From positions 36,946 through 100,945 of IMG/VR virus record IMGVR_UViG_3300035664_000005: DNA of 64,000 bases. One strand, 5' to 3'. The position numbers and the translations under genes are program-made. Positions 16,107-24,235 of the stretch are shown here, one piece after another. The notes beneath the pieces are model-generated. The model saw only the letters and a program-made list of their open reading frames with translations, had not been told where the DNA came from and did not search any database. Within the stretch, counting starts at the first letter, position 1. Every line of letters begins with the position of its first letter. The stretch is from a virus.

Positions 16107-16690
16107 ACAAATATGTGGGTGACAGCAATCAGGAAGCATTCGTACTGGATGTTCTTGACTACAAAAGAGATGGTTTCTATGTTGAACTTGGCGCTTTTCA
16201 TTCCTCTGAAGGAAGCAACACTTACGCTCTAGAAAAGTCGTTCGGTTGGCAGGGTGTTTCTTTTGAACTAGTTGATGAACGCCGTGAAGAGTTCATTCAA
16301 AATAGGTCAAACCCGTGCATGGGTGATGCCCTCAATTTTGATTACATAAGTTATTTTCATAACAATCACTTTCCGAAACAGATTGACTACCTACAAGTTG
16401 ATATTGACTCAGGGTACGACAGGGCTACTAGACCTATCGGGAATCATTACACAACACTTTTGGGTTTAATCACCGTCCCCTTAACGCAGTACAGATTTTC
16501 TGTAATAACTTTTGAGCACGACGCCAATATGTATTTCCGTAACAGCGGGCAGAGGGATGCTCAACGAGAGATACTTGACTGTCTTGGCTACACCTTGGTA
16601 ACTAGAACGATTCATGAAGATTGGTGGGTTGATCCGATAGTCGTAAGCCCTGATATGTATAAGAAACATATGAGGTGGGAGACGCTTTAA
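16103..16690 (+). CDS. FkbM-like SAM-dependent methyltransferase
   Basis: A 195-residue Rossmann-fold methyltransferase. GFYVELGAFHSSEGSNTYALEK is motif I for SAM binding, GWQGVSFELVDE the following acidic strand that holds the ribose, and DYLQVDIDSGYD the motif IV region. This is the FkbM-type layout, used for O-methylation of sugars or small molecules. Target unknown; since it is sandwiched between a deacetylase-like and a 2OG oxygenase gene, a role in glycan or small-molecule modification is plausible. Ends 1 base before the next gene. Confidence 0.7.
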   Translation: MNKYVGDSNQEAFVLDVLDYKRDGFYVELGAFHSSEGSNTYALEKSFGWQGVSFELVDERREEFIQNRSNPCMGDALNFDYISYFHNNHFPKQIDYLQVDIDSGYDRATRPIGNHYTTLLGLITVPLTQYRFSVITFEHDANMYFRNSGQRDAQREILDCLGYTLVTRTIHEDWWVDPIVVSPDMYKKHMRWETL

Positions 16691-16691
16691 T

Positions 16692-17249
16692 ATGTCCAAC
16701 CCGTACCTGCCGTTCATTTACTTAACAAATTTTCTTTCCGCAAATACTTTTCAAGAAATTCTTATTCAGGCTAAATCCTCTGAGGGAATGTCATCCGAGC
16801 AAACCCCACATTTAATGAATCTTGCGAATGTCAACACTTTGGATGTTCAATCACAGATCCGCAATATATACCCTCGTTACCATCAAAACGCAGGGCTCAA
16901 AATAAAGGGCGGAAATGTCCTTGTTTTTTCCGACAACCGAGGCATGGATGTCCATCAAGACAATGTGCCCAACAAAGACTATCCCAACGATCCAGATGTT
17001 GGCTTCAAACCTAATGCGTCTGCTATCTACTATCTGAATGATGATTACGAAGGAGGGGAGATCTGTTTCACGACAGAGCGTCCTAGTGAACCGCAATCAT
17101 CAACAGATAATCCAAATCTCAAAAATTTGTTCACTCTGAAACCGCAACCAAATTCGTGCGTGTTTTTTGATGCTTCGCTGTGGCATTGGGTTAGACCTGT
17201 AACCAACGGCAAACGGTTCTCTTCAACATTCTTTTTACTAGTTGAATAA
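16692..17249 (+). CDS. 2OG-Fe(II) oxygenase (prolyl-4-hydroxylase-like)
   Basis: A 185-residue dioxygenase with a complete active site: MDVHQDN gives iron ligands His88 and Asp90, IYYLNDDYEGGEICF is the conserved core strand, LWHWVRPV supplies the distal His165, and GKRFSSTFF the 2OG-binding Arg175. Prolyl-4-hydroxylase-like phage enzymes may hydroxylate phage structural proteins, but no target is known. It ends the plus-strand enzyme run starting at 14156. Confidence 0.85.
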   Translation: MSNPYLPFIYLTNFLSANTFQEILIQAKSSEGMSSEQTPHLMNLANVNTLDVQSQIRNIYPRYHQNAGLKIKGGNVLVFSDNRGMDVHQDNVPNKDYPNDPDVGFKPNASAIYYLNDDYEGGEICFTTERPSEPQSSTDNPNLKNLFTLKPQPNSCVFFDASLWHWVRPVTNGKRFSSTFFLLVE

Positions 17250-17254
17250 AGCGC

Positions 17255-17260
17255 TAATGT
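17255..17260 (+). promoter_or_regulatory. Putative -10 box for leaderless small gene 17267
   Basis: TAATGT then six bases then ATG, with no ribosome binding site between; the spacing matches the other leaderless candidates in this window. Confidence 0.35.
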
Positions 17261-17266
17261 AGTTAG

Positions 17267-17425
17267 ATGCTTGAAAAAACATCTTTAGCCGAAACCGAAT
17301 TTAACGCTCTTTACAATAACAATACTCGTGCTTTACAAGACGAGATAGCGTTGCTCAAATTGAAAATTAGCGAACTCCGAGGTCAAATAGATTGGCTAGA
17401 ACGAGAAAACGCTAAACATCTATAA
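17267..17425 (+). CDS. Small coiled-coil protein (52 residues)
   Basis: An open frame of 52 residues with a strong heptad pattern (LQDEIALLKLKISELRGQID then WLEREN), so almost entirely a coiled coil. It fills the gap after the 2OG oxygenase and converges, end to end, with the small minus-strand gene 17426-17575. Codon use looks coding. Function unknown. Confidence 0.5.
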   Translation: MLEKTSLAETEFNALYNNNTRALQDEIALLKLKISELRGQIDWLERENAKHL

Positions 17426-17575
17426 CTATTGTTTTCTGTTCCTAACTTCCTCATTAGGGCTCAAATCTTTTAACATCTCAGCAACACGCTTGTATTGTTC
17501 TTCAGGGCTCAACTTAAAAAATTGTTTGTCAACTTTTTTTGTTCTTTGAATAATCTTATCTGTTGGCTTAGCCAT
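17426..17575 (-). CDS. Small basic protein (49 residues), last gene of the head operon
   Basis: A minus-strand frame starting MAKPTDKIIQRTKKVDKQF and ending NEEVRNRKQ. Its ATG lies 4 bases beyond the stop of 17579-18400, within GGAAATGATCAATG, so it is co-translated with it. The middle LSPEEQYKRVAEMLKDLSP looks like a short helical hairpin. No family recognised. Confidence 0.5.
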   Translation of the reverse strand: MAKPTDKIIQRTKKVDKQFFKLSPEEQYKRVAEMLKDLSPNEEVRNRKQ

Positions 17576-17578
17576 TGA

Positions 17579-18400
17579 TCATTTCCTTTCCGATTCGTCA
17601 AGTATTACTATACGAAAATTTTCAAGAGATGCCAATTTTTCGCTTATTGTTCGTTTTCTCGGGATTGAAGGGATAAGCAGATCAACAGTCCGTGGGATGG
17701 ATTTATAAATGTCCATGATGTCATCAAAAAGTTCAAGGGGAAGCGTTTCTGAACCATTCCCATCCGCTTTAATCATTGCCTTACTCCAGTCACCTGTTTT
17801 GGCGGCAATCTTTACTTCTTCAAGATGGGCTACATAAAGTTGGTTTTGTAATGTCCCTAGTTTTGACGCTCGTGCAAGGTTTTCTGGTGTGCTGTCGTAA
17901 ATGTCGGAAGCATCCAAATAGAACATTCCTTCGTCTACCCAACCCCCAATTCCAACTTCTCGCGCGCCTTCTAAAGGGTTATCAAAAATTTCTTCACCGT
18001 GATAAGTCAGCCAAGACATCACAAGCCTTATCGCTTCATCGGTTGGTTGACCATCATCGTCGTACATTTCCGAGGCTGGTTTTTTAATTCCATGCTTGTT
18101 TCGTCCGATTGCAATGCCTTTAACGATGTCATCTTTTTGTGTTTTCTCTACAGTAAAGCCGCCCTCGTTCGCCTTGAGCAGCATTTGTTTGATGCGTTCT
18201 TTTCGTTCAGGATTTTCCTTAACAAAGTTTCTAACTTTTTTTCTTGCTAGGTTCCTAGCGATTTCAATAGCCGCGCCAATTGGGACATTGTCTTCGTCGC
18301 CGAGGGTGAACATACCATCGCCATCGCCATCTTTGGGTACTTTGTCTGAGGAGAAACCACCAATTGGTGTACCAAGTATCTTGTATAAAAGTTTGCTCAT
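17579..18400 (-). CDS. DGDGDG-module protein of unknown function
   Basis: A 273-residue protein. It begins with a module (ILGTPIGGFSSDKVPKDGDGD) that also occurs twice in the 838-residue protein at 21465; DGDGDG at 24-29 looks like a single calcium-binding loop of the EF-hand/dockerin kind. The main domain (~85-200) has a distinctive KGIAIGRNKHGIKKPASEMY, then LVMSWLTYHGEE, EVGIGGWVDEGMFYLDASDI, which I do not recognise but which looks conserved (Gly-Trp and Asp-rich). It lies near the end of the head operon and may be a virion-associated protein. Confidence 0.6.
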   Translation of the reverse strand: MSKLLYKILGTPIGGFSSDKVPKDGDGDGMFTLGDEDNVPIGAAIEIARNLARKKVRNFVKENPERKERIKQMLLKANEGGFTVEKTQKDDIVKGIAIGRNKHGIKKPASEMYDDDGQPTDEAIRLVMSWLTYHGEEIFDNPLEGAREVGIGGWVDEGMFYLDASDIYDSTPENLARASKLGTLQNQLYVAHLEEVKIAAKTGDWSKAMIKADGNGSETLPLELFDDIMDIYKSIPRTVDLLIPSIPRKRTISEKLASLENFRIVILDESERK

Positions 18401-18403
18401 GGG

Positions 18404-18751
18404 TTATTTTGCTTTTACGACTCCGTCAGGGATGACAGCGAACCTACATTTTCCTTCAGGGGCGACAGGGAGCGAGATTATCTTGCACGAAGTACCGCCT
18501 TCGTATAAAACACAATTAGAACACTTGACGCCTATCTGTGCCACTTCATTTTTTGATGGATCATCATAACCAGCCCATACACCTGTGTAATCTTGATTGA
18601 ATTTTCCATATTTTTGAGTGATTTGGATAAGCGAATCAGCAAGTGCTTGTTCTTCGGGGTTAAGAGTTGGTGTTTGTGGTTTAGATATGGCAATCATCCT
18701 CATAGGCATTTGCGACATCAGCATCTCAATGAACGATTTTTCTGTTGTCAT
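18404..18751 (-). CDS. Cysteine-cluster head-region protein
   Basis: A 115-residue protein starting at ATG 18751, right after the thermonuclease stop and behind AAAGGAAA. The C-terminal half has four cysteines as CSNCVLYEGGTSCKI ... GKCRFAVIPDG (C-x2-C-x8-C-x12-C), suggestive of a small Fe-S or zinc site; the spacing is like high-potential iron-sulfur proteins, but this is only pattern similarity. A comparable set of Cys occurs in the neighbour at 19163. Function unknown. Confidence 0.6.
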   Translation of the reverse strand: MTTEKSFIEMLMSQMPMRMIAISKPQTPTLNPEEQALADSLIQITQKYGKFNQDYTGVWAGYDDPSKNEVAQIGVKCSNCVLYEGGTSCKIISLPVAPEGKCRFAVIPDGVVKAK

Positions 18752-18752
18752 T

Positions 18753-19160
18753 TTATTTTGTTTCCTTTTTGAACTCTGCCCAAGTTTTATCTCCGACGCC
18801 ATAGTATTCTCTAGCGTTCCCTGACTGAATCATGTCAATATTAAGACACGCTGTTTGAGGGTCATCAATTTTGTCTGAAGAATAAATTCTTGCCAAAACA
18901 CGACCATACTTGTCGCTCTTATCAGGAATTGTGTTAACAAAAACCCATTTATGATTCGTGATCCAATCCTCAACAAACTTCTTTGCCTTCAACCCAAGTT
19001 CCTTTTCTTTCAAATCTTTTGTCCGTGATTCAGGGGTGTTGATACCATATAAACGAACACGGATTTTATGATGAACGCTAAAACCAAGATCAACCATTAA
19101 ATCAACGGTGTCGCCGTCAACTACTTTGAGAATTGTTGCTCCGTACCAAAATCTTTCCAT
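18753..19160 (-). CDS. Thermonuclease (staphylococcal nuclease-like)
   Basis: A 135-residue SNase-fold protein. DGDTVD (calcium-binding Asp), RLYGINTPES (Arg36 and Glu44) and KYGRVLAR (Arg87) reproduce the SNase catalytic triad Arg/Glu/Arg almost at the same numbering, so it should be an active calcium-dependent DNA/RNA nuclease. No signal peptide is visible, so it acts in the cell or is carried in the virion. ATG 19160 with AAGGA upstream is preferred to the TTG two codons earlier. Coupled to the genes on both sides in the head operon. Confidence 0.85.
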   Translation of the reverse strand: MERFWYGATILKVVDGDTVDLMVDLGFSVHHKIRVRLYGINTPESRTKDLKEKELGLKAKKFVEDWITNHKWVFVNTIPDKSDKYGRVLARIYSSDKIDDPQTACLNIDMIQSGNAREYYGVGDKTWAEFKKETK

Positions 19161-19162
19161 AA

Positions 19163-19924
19163 TCAATCCTTATCTTTAGAGTTTTTATATCGTTCCAACA
19201 ATCGTCTGCCCTTTTCAGCAAGACGCGCCGCTGCTTCTCTGTCTTGTGGGACTGGTTCACCCCAAGCCGCGGCGGAAAGAGCGAGCCGTGTTGGGCGCCC
19301 TTTTTCGTCTTTCATAGGACCAGAAGGGTTGGTGAAGAACCGTGTAAGAAACGATCCTTTGCGACGCATCTTTTCTGGTGTATCGGCACGACCCTTAACT
19401 CCTGGTTTTAAATTAGATCCTTGAGTTCTGTTGAAGTGCGCCCTGCCAGCGGCGGTCAATCCACCCTTTGGGTCGCGCAATGGTTTAGCGGACTTCTCTT
19501 TGACGATCGGACCACCAGTAACCCATGCACGGCAAGTTCTCTTTGATGCACACTTAAAATCAAACGCTTCGCAATATCCAAGTTCACCAGCACTATCAAT
19601 TGCTTCCCACTCATCCTTACGCTCGCCGTTAGTAACGCCCTTTTCTATGCAATCCTTCATAGACGGAGTCTGTATAAACAAAGCACAGTTTCCGCACAGT
19701 TGTTTTTTTGCCGACGCAGTATCAACATCCCACTCTTTTGCTAACTTTCCCCAATAATCATTATTGGGTTCAGAAGGATTAAGCGGACCGTACATTGCTG
19801 TCTTGATTGCTTTACCACGGTTACTTAGGTTTGTTGCAATGTCCTGTGTCGCTTTAGGGCAAGATTCTTCCGCTTTAACACGAACAGAGATCGGTTGACC
19901 GTTAATCAAATCAGTGAATTTCAT
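19163..19924 (-). CDS. DUF6321-like head-region protein with N-terminal Cys cluster
   Basis: A 253-residue protein. Residues ~75-140 hold CGNCALF ... KDC ... GYCEAFDFKCASKRTCRAWV, a Cys cluster followed by WVTGGPI. The C-terminal ~110 residues (GGLTAAGRAHFNRT, LKPGVKGRADTPEKMRRKGS, RPTRLALSAAAWGEPVP) match a basic phage domain I remember as DUF6321, common in head-gene regions of diverse phages; it is thought to be virion-associated and DNA-binding, without proof. First gene after the major capsid terminator, with GAGGAA before its ATG. Confidence 0.7.
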   Translation of the reverse strand: MKFTDLINGQPISVRVKAEESCPKATQDIATNLSNRGKAIKTAMYGPLNPSEPNNDYWGKLAKEWDVDTASAKKQLCGNCALFIQTPSMKDCIEKGVTNGERKDEWEAIDSAGELGYCEAFDFKCASKRTCRAWVTGGPIVKEKSAKPLRDPKGGLTAAGRAHFNRTQGSNLKPGVKGRADTPEKMRRKGSFLTRFFTNPSGPMKDEKGRPTRLALSAAAWGEPVPQDREAAARLAEKGRRLLERYKNSKDKD

Positions 19925-19939
19925 AGTTCCTCATTATCC

Positions 19940-19986
19940 CACAAAACACAAAACCCCCACCCCAACCTTGCGGTCAGAGTGGGGGT
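19940..19986 (-). terminator. Terminator after the major capsid gene
   Basis: On the minus strand ACCCCCAC pairs with GTGGGGGT (8 bp), with an inner GACC/GGTT-like extension and a GCAA loop, followed by TTTTGTGTTTTG. It sits 20 bases past the capsid protein stop. Confidence 0.8.
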
Positions 19987-20005
19987 CGTGTGAATTATTT
20001 ATTGA

Positions 20006-21316
20006 TTAGGCTGATGGAGCCGCATCAAAATTTACCTTCACGAACGACTCTGGTCGCTTCACAGCGAGAGCCAATCGTTGCTCGGCAAGGATCACGATTG
20101 CGTTACGCACGAAGAAGTCTGCATGCTGTTCGCTCACTCGGATGCTTGGTGATTCACGGTCGTAGATTTGTGCTCCCGTACCGAATGCACCAATAAGTGC
20201 TGTACCTTCAGCAATTGCTGGAGTGTCCACTACTGGAATTCTCCACAAACGCTGCTCGCCACCCATTGCAACAGAGACTGCTACGACGTAAGCGCCGTTG
20301 CCATCTTTGCTGAGTTCAATGTCTTCCCAATCGTTCGGGTTAAGAACGATACCCGATGGCTCGTAGTAAGCCAAGAAGGAAAGAGTTGCGGCACGACGGA
20401 CTGCGTCAGCCTTGGTGTCGCTCATGCCTGCTGTTGCTGAGTATGTGCCATCCGACCAGTCATAGGTTTGTACGCCCGGTGTATTCAAGATACCTCGGAG
20501 GTTTTCGCCAGTGCCTGAACCGTTCAAGATCTGTGCATCTTCCTGCAAACGGAGACCGTACATCAACTCGTTGTCAATGATTGAGCGTAGTTGTGGCTCA
20601 TCAGCAAGAACGTTGCGGTGTGCGGCTTCCCAGTGTGCCATTGTGCGAACAGGAGCCTGCTCACCAACGAAGGTGAAGGACGACTGTGGCTTCGCACCGA
20701 AAGCATCGCCTGAACGCTCAGCAACTGCTGATGCGTTGTTGACGAAACCTGTCATACGGAAGTATTCAATGATCGCGGCGTTCGTGGTGCGGCTTGGGAA
20801 CAAGTCACGGACACGCTTCGTGCGCATTGGAGGGATAACCATTGCATCGCGTTGGATGGTTCCAAACGAGCCAGGTGTACCTGTTGGAAGTGCCGAGTAC
20901 AGATCTTTTACGCTGTAATCGCTACCCGAACGGTATGGGCTTGGCATGTTTGCTGAACCGCTTGCGAGCAACGACTTGAACTCTGCTGAAGCAAGGAATG
21001 CTTCGCCGATTGTCTTTGCACGCATTGGCTGTACTGCGTTTTGCAATTCGGCAGTTGCATAAGCCGAAGCCTGTGCTACTGAATCTTGTGGTTCTGAAGC
21101 CCATTTGTCAGCATCGCGCATTGACTCAAGGCTCTCAACGAGTGACTTGATTTCGCGGATGTCTGACATGTTCTTGTCAAACGCTGTTTTTTGTTCTGCT
21201 GATACAACTACAGTGCCATCTTCAATTTTGAAGTTGTCTGCGATTGTTTTGTTTTCTGCCATCTTGGCGCGCATTGCACCTTGAAGTTCAGTTAAACGGC
21301 TGTTGTCAAATGACAT
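20006..21316 (-). CDS. Major capsid protein (HK97 fold)
   Basis: A 436-residue HK97-type capsid protein. A helical N-terminal ~105 residues (delta/scaffold-like, MAENKTIADNFKIEDG ... IREIKSLVESLESM) is followed by the mature domain with EYFRMTGFVNNASAVAERSG, then NELMYGLRLQEDAQILNGSGTGENLRGILN, GIVLNPNDWEDIEL and the P-loop/A-domain LWRIPVVDTPAIAEGTALIGAFGTGAQIYDRE. All are hallmarks of this family. ATG 21316, 8 bases after AGGAG, is preferred over a GTG three codons earlier. It is flanked by terminators on both sides, so it has its own promoter and is probably very highly expressed. Confidence 0.92.
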   Translation of the reverse strand: MSFDNSRLTELQGAMRAKMAENKTIADNFKIEDGTVVVSAEQKTAFDKNMSDIREIKSLVESLESMRDADKWASEPQDSVAQASAYATAELQNAVQPMRAKTIGEAFLASAEFKSLLASGSANMPSPYRSGSDYSVKDLYSALPTGTPGSFGTIQRDAMVIPPMRTKRVRDLFPSRTTNAAIIEYFRMTGFVNNASAVAERSGDAFGAKPQSSFTFVGEQAPVRTMAHWEAAHRNVLADEPQLRSIIDNELMYGLRLQEDAQILNGSGTGENLRGILNTPGVQTYDWSDGTYSATAGMSDTKADAVRRAATLSFLAYYEPSGIVLNPNDWEDIELSKDGNGAYVVAVSVAMGGEQRLWRIPVVDTPAIAEGTALIGAFGTGAQIYDRESPSIRVSEQHADFFVRNAIVILAEQRLALAVKRPESFVKVNFDAAPSA

Positions 21317-21439
21317 GTTGTTCACTCCTAGTGAATTGGATTTTGTTGGTGGTTACTTATTTTTTTATTATTAAGACTTCGGTAAGCACCTAGTCCAGTT
21401 ACATTTGCTGTATTACGAGAATAACATCAAAGTAACATT
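21317..21439 (-). promoter_or_regulatory. Upstream region of the capsid gene
   Basis: About 120 AT-rich bases between the terminator of the 838-residue protein gene and the capsid start. A promoter must lie here because the terminator isolates the capsid gene. Minus-strand TTACTT...TAATAC (14-base gap) is one candidate, but none is convincing. Confidence 0.35.
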
Positions 21440-21465
21440 AAAAATGCAACCCCTTTTATTGGGTT
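21440..21465 (-). terminator. Terminator at the stop codon of 21465-23981
   Basis: Minus strand AACCC / GGGTT stem with an AT-rich loop, then GCATTTTT. The stem reaches the stop codon of the gene it ends. Confidence 0.6.
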
Positions 21466-23981
21466 TACTTTGCGTAGTGTCGTTTTACTACTCGTGGGCA
21501 ACATTTTTTGGCGTACTTGACTCCGTATTCGCCGTCGTCAAATCCTGCCCATTTTTTGGTTGTTTTTCGGTTCCGCCAAGGGTGGTCTAGTGGAAGTAGA
21601 TCATTGTCATCAAAATATTTGACATCTTTCGGTTTGTCTGACATCAATAGCGACAAAAACTTGGAAACACGCTTGTTCGCAGAGGTTTTGTCACCATCTT
21701 CAAGACCTCGCATATACACATTTTTGAGGTCTCGCAGGTTAGCCCGTTGTGAGGCTTTGGCTTTTGCGTTGTGCTGACGGACACGGACAGCAAGGTTATT
21801 GATATCGGTACTTGTCACGGTTGGTGGCTTCTTTTTGGGTTTTGGCACACCCTTAAAAGAAATCAGACCAGTCTGAGCAATTGAACTTTGAGCATCCTTT
21901 TTACCGAAACCCTTACGCTCTACAGATTTAAACTCATCCCCAAGATTCACTTCTTCTTTCCAGACAAAAACAGGAACACGGAAATCGGGGTGATTATCAT
22001 ATGCGGCTATAAGACGATGATGTCCATCATAAATGCTTCTCTTTCCGTCAGCCCATTCTCGCAATATTATTGGATAAAATACACCCTCTTGGCGAATACG
22101 CTGATTCATGCCACCAGAATTAATTCGCCGCTGATCCTCCAAATACTCCGCAGACTCACTGTCCAGTAACGAAAGATTATACGCATTCTCCGCAGGAAGT
22201 TTCATTAACTCGGCAGCACTGAATTCCTCGTCACCATGTCTTTCCGAACTTTTTTTAGGATCCAAAAAATCAGGATTCACATCAGAGCGCATCTTCTTCA
22301 GAGCCTCCGTTGTCAAAACATCGGGTAGTTTCACTACAGGGATTTTGTCTTCTCCACCAATAATTCCACCAGTTGTGAACCCGTCACCGTCACCGTCTTC
22401 ATTAGACCTACTACCAATTGGTGTACCCAAAACCTTTTTTCCAAATTTGGAACCCTGACGGCGAGGATTATTCCTAGGGCTGTTATCCCCTCGGATACCT
22501 GTTACACGGTTGTAGTCAGACACATTCGTGCAAGGCAACCAAACAAGTTTCCCGTCAGACGCCGTGTATCTGCGGATACCGATACAGCCCAAGTTTCTTG
22601 CACGGATACGGGCGGACTCTGCGTTGCTAAAAGTATCAGGGTCTGTTGAACGGCTAACAAAGTTAACAAAACCTTTTTGTTTCATTTTATTTTTAGGAAA
22701 ATGTCTCCCACCAGAAACATGGTGAGAACCACTTATTTCAAACAAGTTATCGTCGTCAGAAGTAACTATTTTCTCTTGCTTTGTATACAGAGCATCAAAC
22801 ATCTTCTTGATCATGTCATCTGGAAGCACCCCCGCTTTTTGTGGAGGAAAATCTCCTCGTTCAATCAAGAATGCGTTTTGTCCGCGTGTTTCCATCGCCA
22901 AAGCGCCGTGTACTTCAGCAGGTAAAGTCAATTTGTGTGCTTGGTACGCGGCTTCTTCACCGTGACGATCAAATCCGCGACCAGTCGCCAAATGACCCAA
23001 AACATCGTGCACCGCCCTGAACTTGTCATTGGTCGCGTCACTCCAATAAGGGTGAGATCCAGTCACTGAAGTTTTCATAACTTTCAGTCGTCGGTTCCGT
23101 ATAAAATCCTCGTGCATTTCATAAAATGATTTATACGGATCTTCATCAACGAATTCAAATTTGATACCCTGCTCTTCCAAGAATTTGAACTGACGGTCAA
23201 GTTCTCCCGCAAATTGGTCGTATGCTTTTTTTGCCTTCTCATCTAATACGGGCATACGGTCATATTGAGATACAATTTTTTTTCTTCTATCTGTATCTAT
23301 TCCGACTACTTCTGAGAAGTCTTGATCATCTAAGGTCGCTGAAAGTCCTTTAATTCGTTGCGCTAATTGCATTTCAACGCCTTCAGGACCTATCTTTTTT
23401 ATTTGTTCTAAAACAGTCCTTGCAATTACGGGAATTTTGTCTTCACCACGAGCGTTAGATGTAAAGCCGTCACCGTCGCCATCAATCTCCGATACACCAC
23501 CAATTGGGCGACCAACCGAAGTACCCAAAGCCTTTCCTGAGAAAGAACCAGTTACTAGTCCACCACCCGGCAAGGTGGCGATACCCGTAATGGGTTTTTC
23601 GTCAAGGTTCTCCCAACCCTTCTTCGGTGCCCGATGATTGCAAACAGCATAATACTTTTTCCCATCAAGCATGACGGTTCGTACACCACCACAACCACGA
23701 GCCTTAGAAATAGCAACCGCATCAGCACGATTCTCGTAATAGGCATCAGACTTTGTTTCCAAACGCTTGGTGCGTTGAACCATTTTTGGCAAAGGCTTCT
23801 TCTTCTTTGATGCAAGGACTTTTAGATATTCTTCTTCACCTTTTTTGATTGCTTCATACTCTTCATGCGACCCACAAGGCATCCAACCATTTTCGGTTTC
23901 ATGGGCGCCTTTGCATCCGAGCATACGTGCGACACGAAGAGCCTGTTCTCGTGTGGTCAAATCAGGTTTTTTATCGGTCAT
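21465..23981 (-). CDS. Large multidomain head-region protein: Cys modules, DGDGDG modules, HDVLGH domain, ParB-like domain
   Basis: An 838-residue mosaic. Three copies of a short module (A..AR.LGC.G....G.....C) lie at ~14-36, ~87-114 and ~455-484. Two copies of a GK.LGT...DGDGDGFT....GEDKIPV module are at ~149-185 and ~516-549, DGDGDG at 167-172 and 529-534, probably calcium loops. Between them (~230-400) is a domain with AVHDVLGH (325-330), GEEAAYQAH and ETRGQN, whose His/Glu pattern suggests a metal site. Residues ~625-680 form a ParB/sulfiredoxin-like domain with DGHHR at 652-656. The C-terminus is basic. A virion-carried multi-enzyme protein is plausible. Translationally coupled (ATGA) to 23978-24235. 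Confidence 0.65.
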   Translation of the reverse strand: MTDKKPDLTTREQALRVARMLGCKGAHETENGWMPCGSHEEYEAIKKGEEEYLKVLASKKKKPLPKMVQRTKRLETKSDAYYENRADAVAISKARGCGGVRTVMLDGKKYYAVCNHRAPKKGWENLDEKPITGIATLPGGGLVTGSFSGKALGTSVGRPIGGVSEIDGDGDGFTSNARGEDKIPVIARTVLEQIKKIGPEGVEMQLAQRIKGLSATLDDQDFSEVVGIDTDRRKKIVSQYDRMPVLDEKAKKAYDQFAGELDRQFKFLEEQGIKFEFVDEDPYKSFYEMHEDFIRNRRLKVMKTSVTGSHPYWSDATNDKFRAVHDVLGHLATGRGFDRHGEEAAYQAHKLTLPAEVHGALAMETRGQNAFLIERGDFPPQKAGVLPDDMIKKMFDALYTKQEKIVTSDDDNLFEISGSHHVSGGRHFPKNKMKQKGFVNFVSRSTDPDTFSNAESARIRARNLGCIGIRRYTASDGKLVWLPCTNVSDYNRVTGIRGDNSPRNNPRRQGSKFGKKVLGTPIGSRSNEDGDGDGFTTGGIIGGEDKIPVVKLPDVLTTEALKKMRSDVNPDFLDPKKSSERHGDEEFSAAELMKLPAENAYNLSLLDSESAEYLEDQRRINSGGMNQRIRQEGVFYPIILREWADGKRSIYDGHHRLIAAYDNHPDFRVPVFVWKEEVNLGDEFKSVERKGFGKKDAQSSIAQTGLISFKGVPKPKKKPPTVTSTDINNLAVRVRQHNAKAKASQRANLRDLKNVYMRGLEDGDKTSANKRVSKFLSLLMSDKPKDVKYFDDNDLLPLDHPWRNRKTTKKWAGFDDGEYGVKYAKKCCPRVVKRHYAK

Positions 23982-24235
23982 TTCTTCTTCTTCTTTTTCT
24001 TCTTTTCGCTCTCGGAAATGTATGGTGTAATCATCCCATAAGTTTTATGCATTTCATCAATCTTGTCTTGATTTCTCATAAGATAACTGACCATTGACTC
24101 AAGGTCACCGTCTTCACCATTGTCTTCGGCGAAACCGAACGCTGTAGCAATAATTTTTGAACGCGTATTAGCGTTTTTTACTTTTTTGTATAGTTCAACT
24201 TTTATCGCAGTTTTTTGTTTTTCTGTGAGTTTCAT
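23978..24235 (-). CDS. Small helical protein with C-terminal poly-lysine tail
   Basis: An 85-residue helical protein (MKLTEKQKTAIKVELYKKVK, then acidic AEDNGEDGDLESM) that ends in eight consecutive lysines. The tail-encoding AAGAAGAAAAAG stretch runs into an ATGA overlap with the next gene, so the same purines probably act as its ribosome binding site. Also overlaps the upstream 1443-residue gene by 4 bases. The Lys tail could bind DNA or capsid interior. Unknown family. Confidence 0.6.
   Translation of the reverse strand: MKLTEKQKTAIKVELYKKVKNANTRSKIIATAFGFAEDNGEDGDLESMVSYLMRNQDKIDEMHKTYGMITPYISESEKKKKKKKK

Noticed and set aside
18753-19160. Thermonuclease as a secreted enzyme
   Set aside because: No signal peptide or lipobox precedes the SNase domain, so secretion is not supported.
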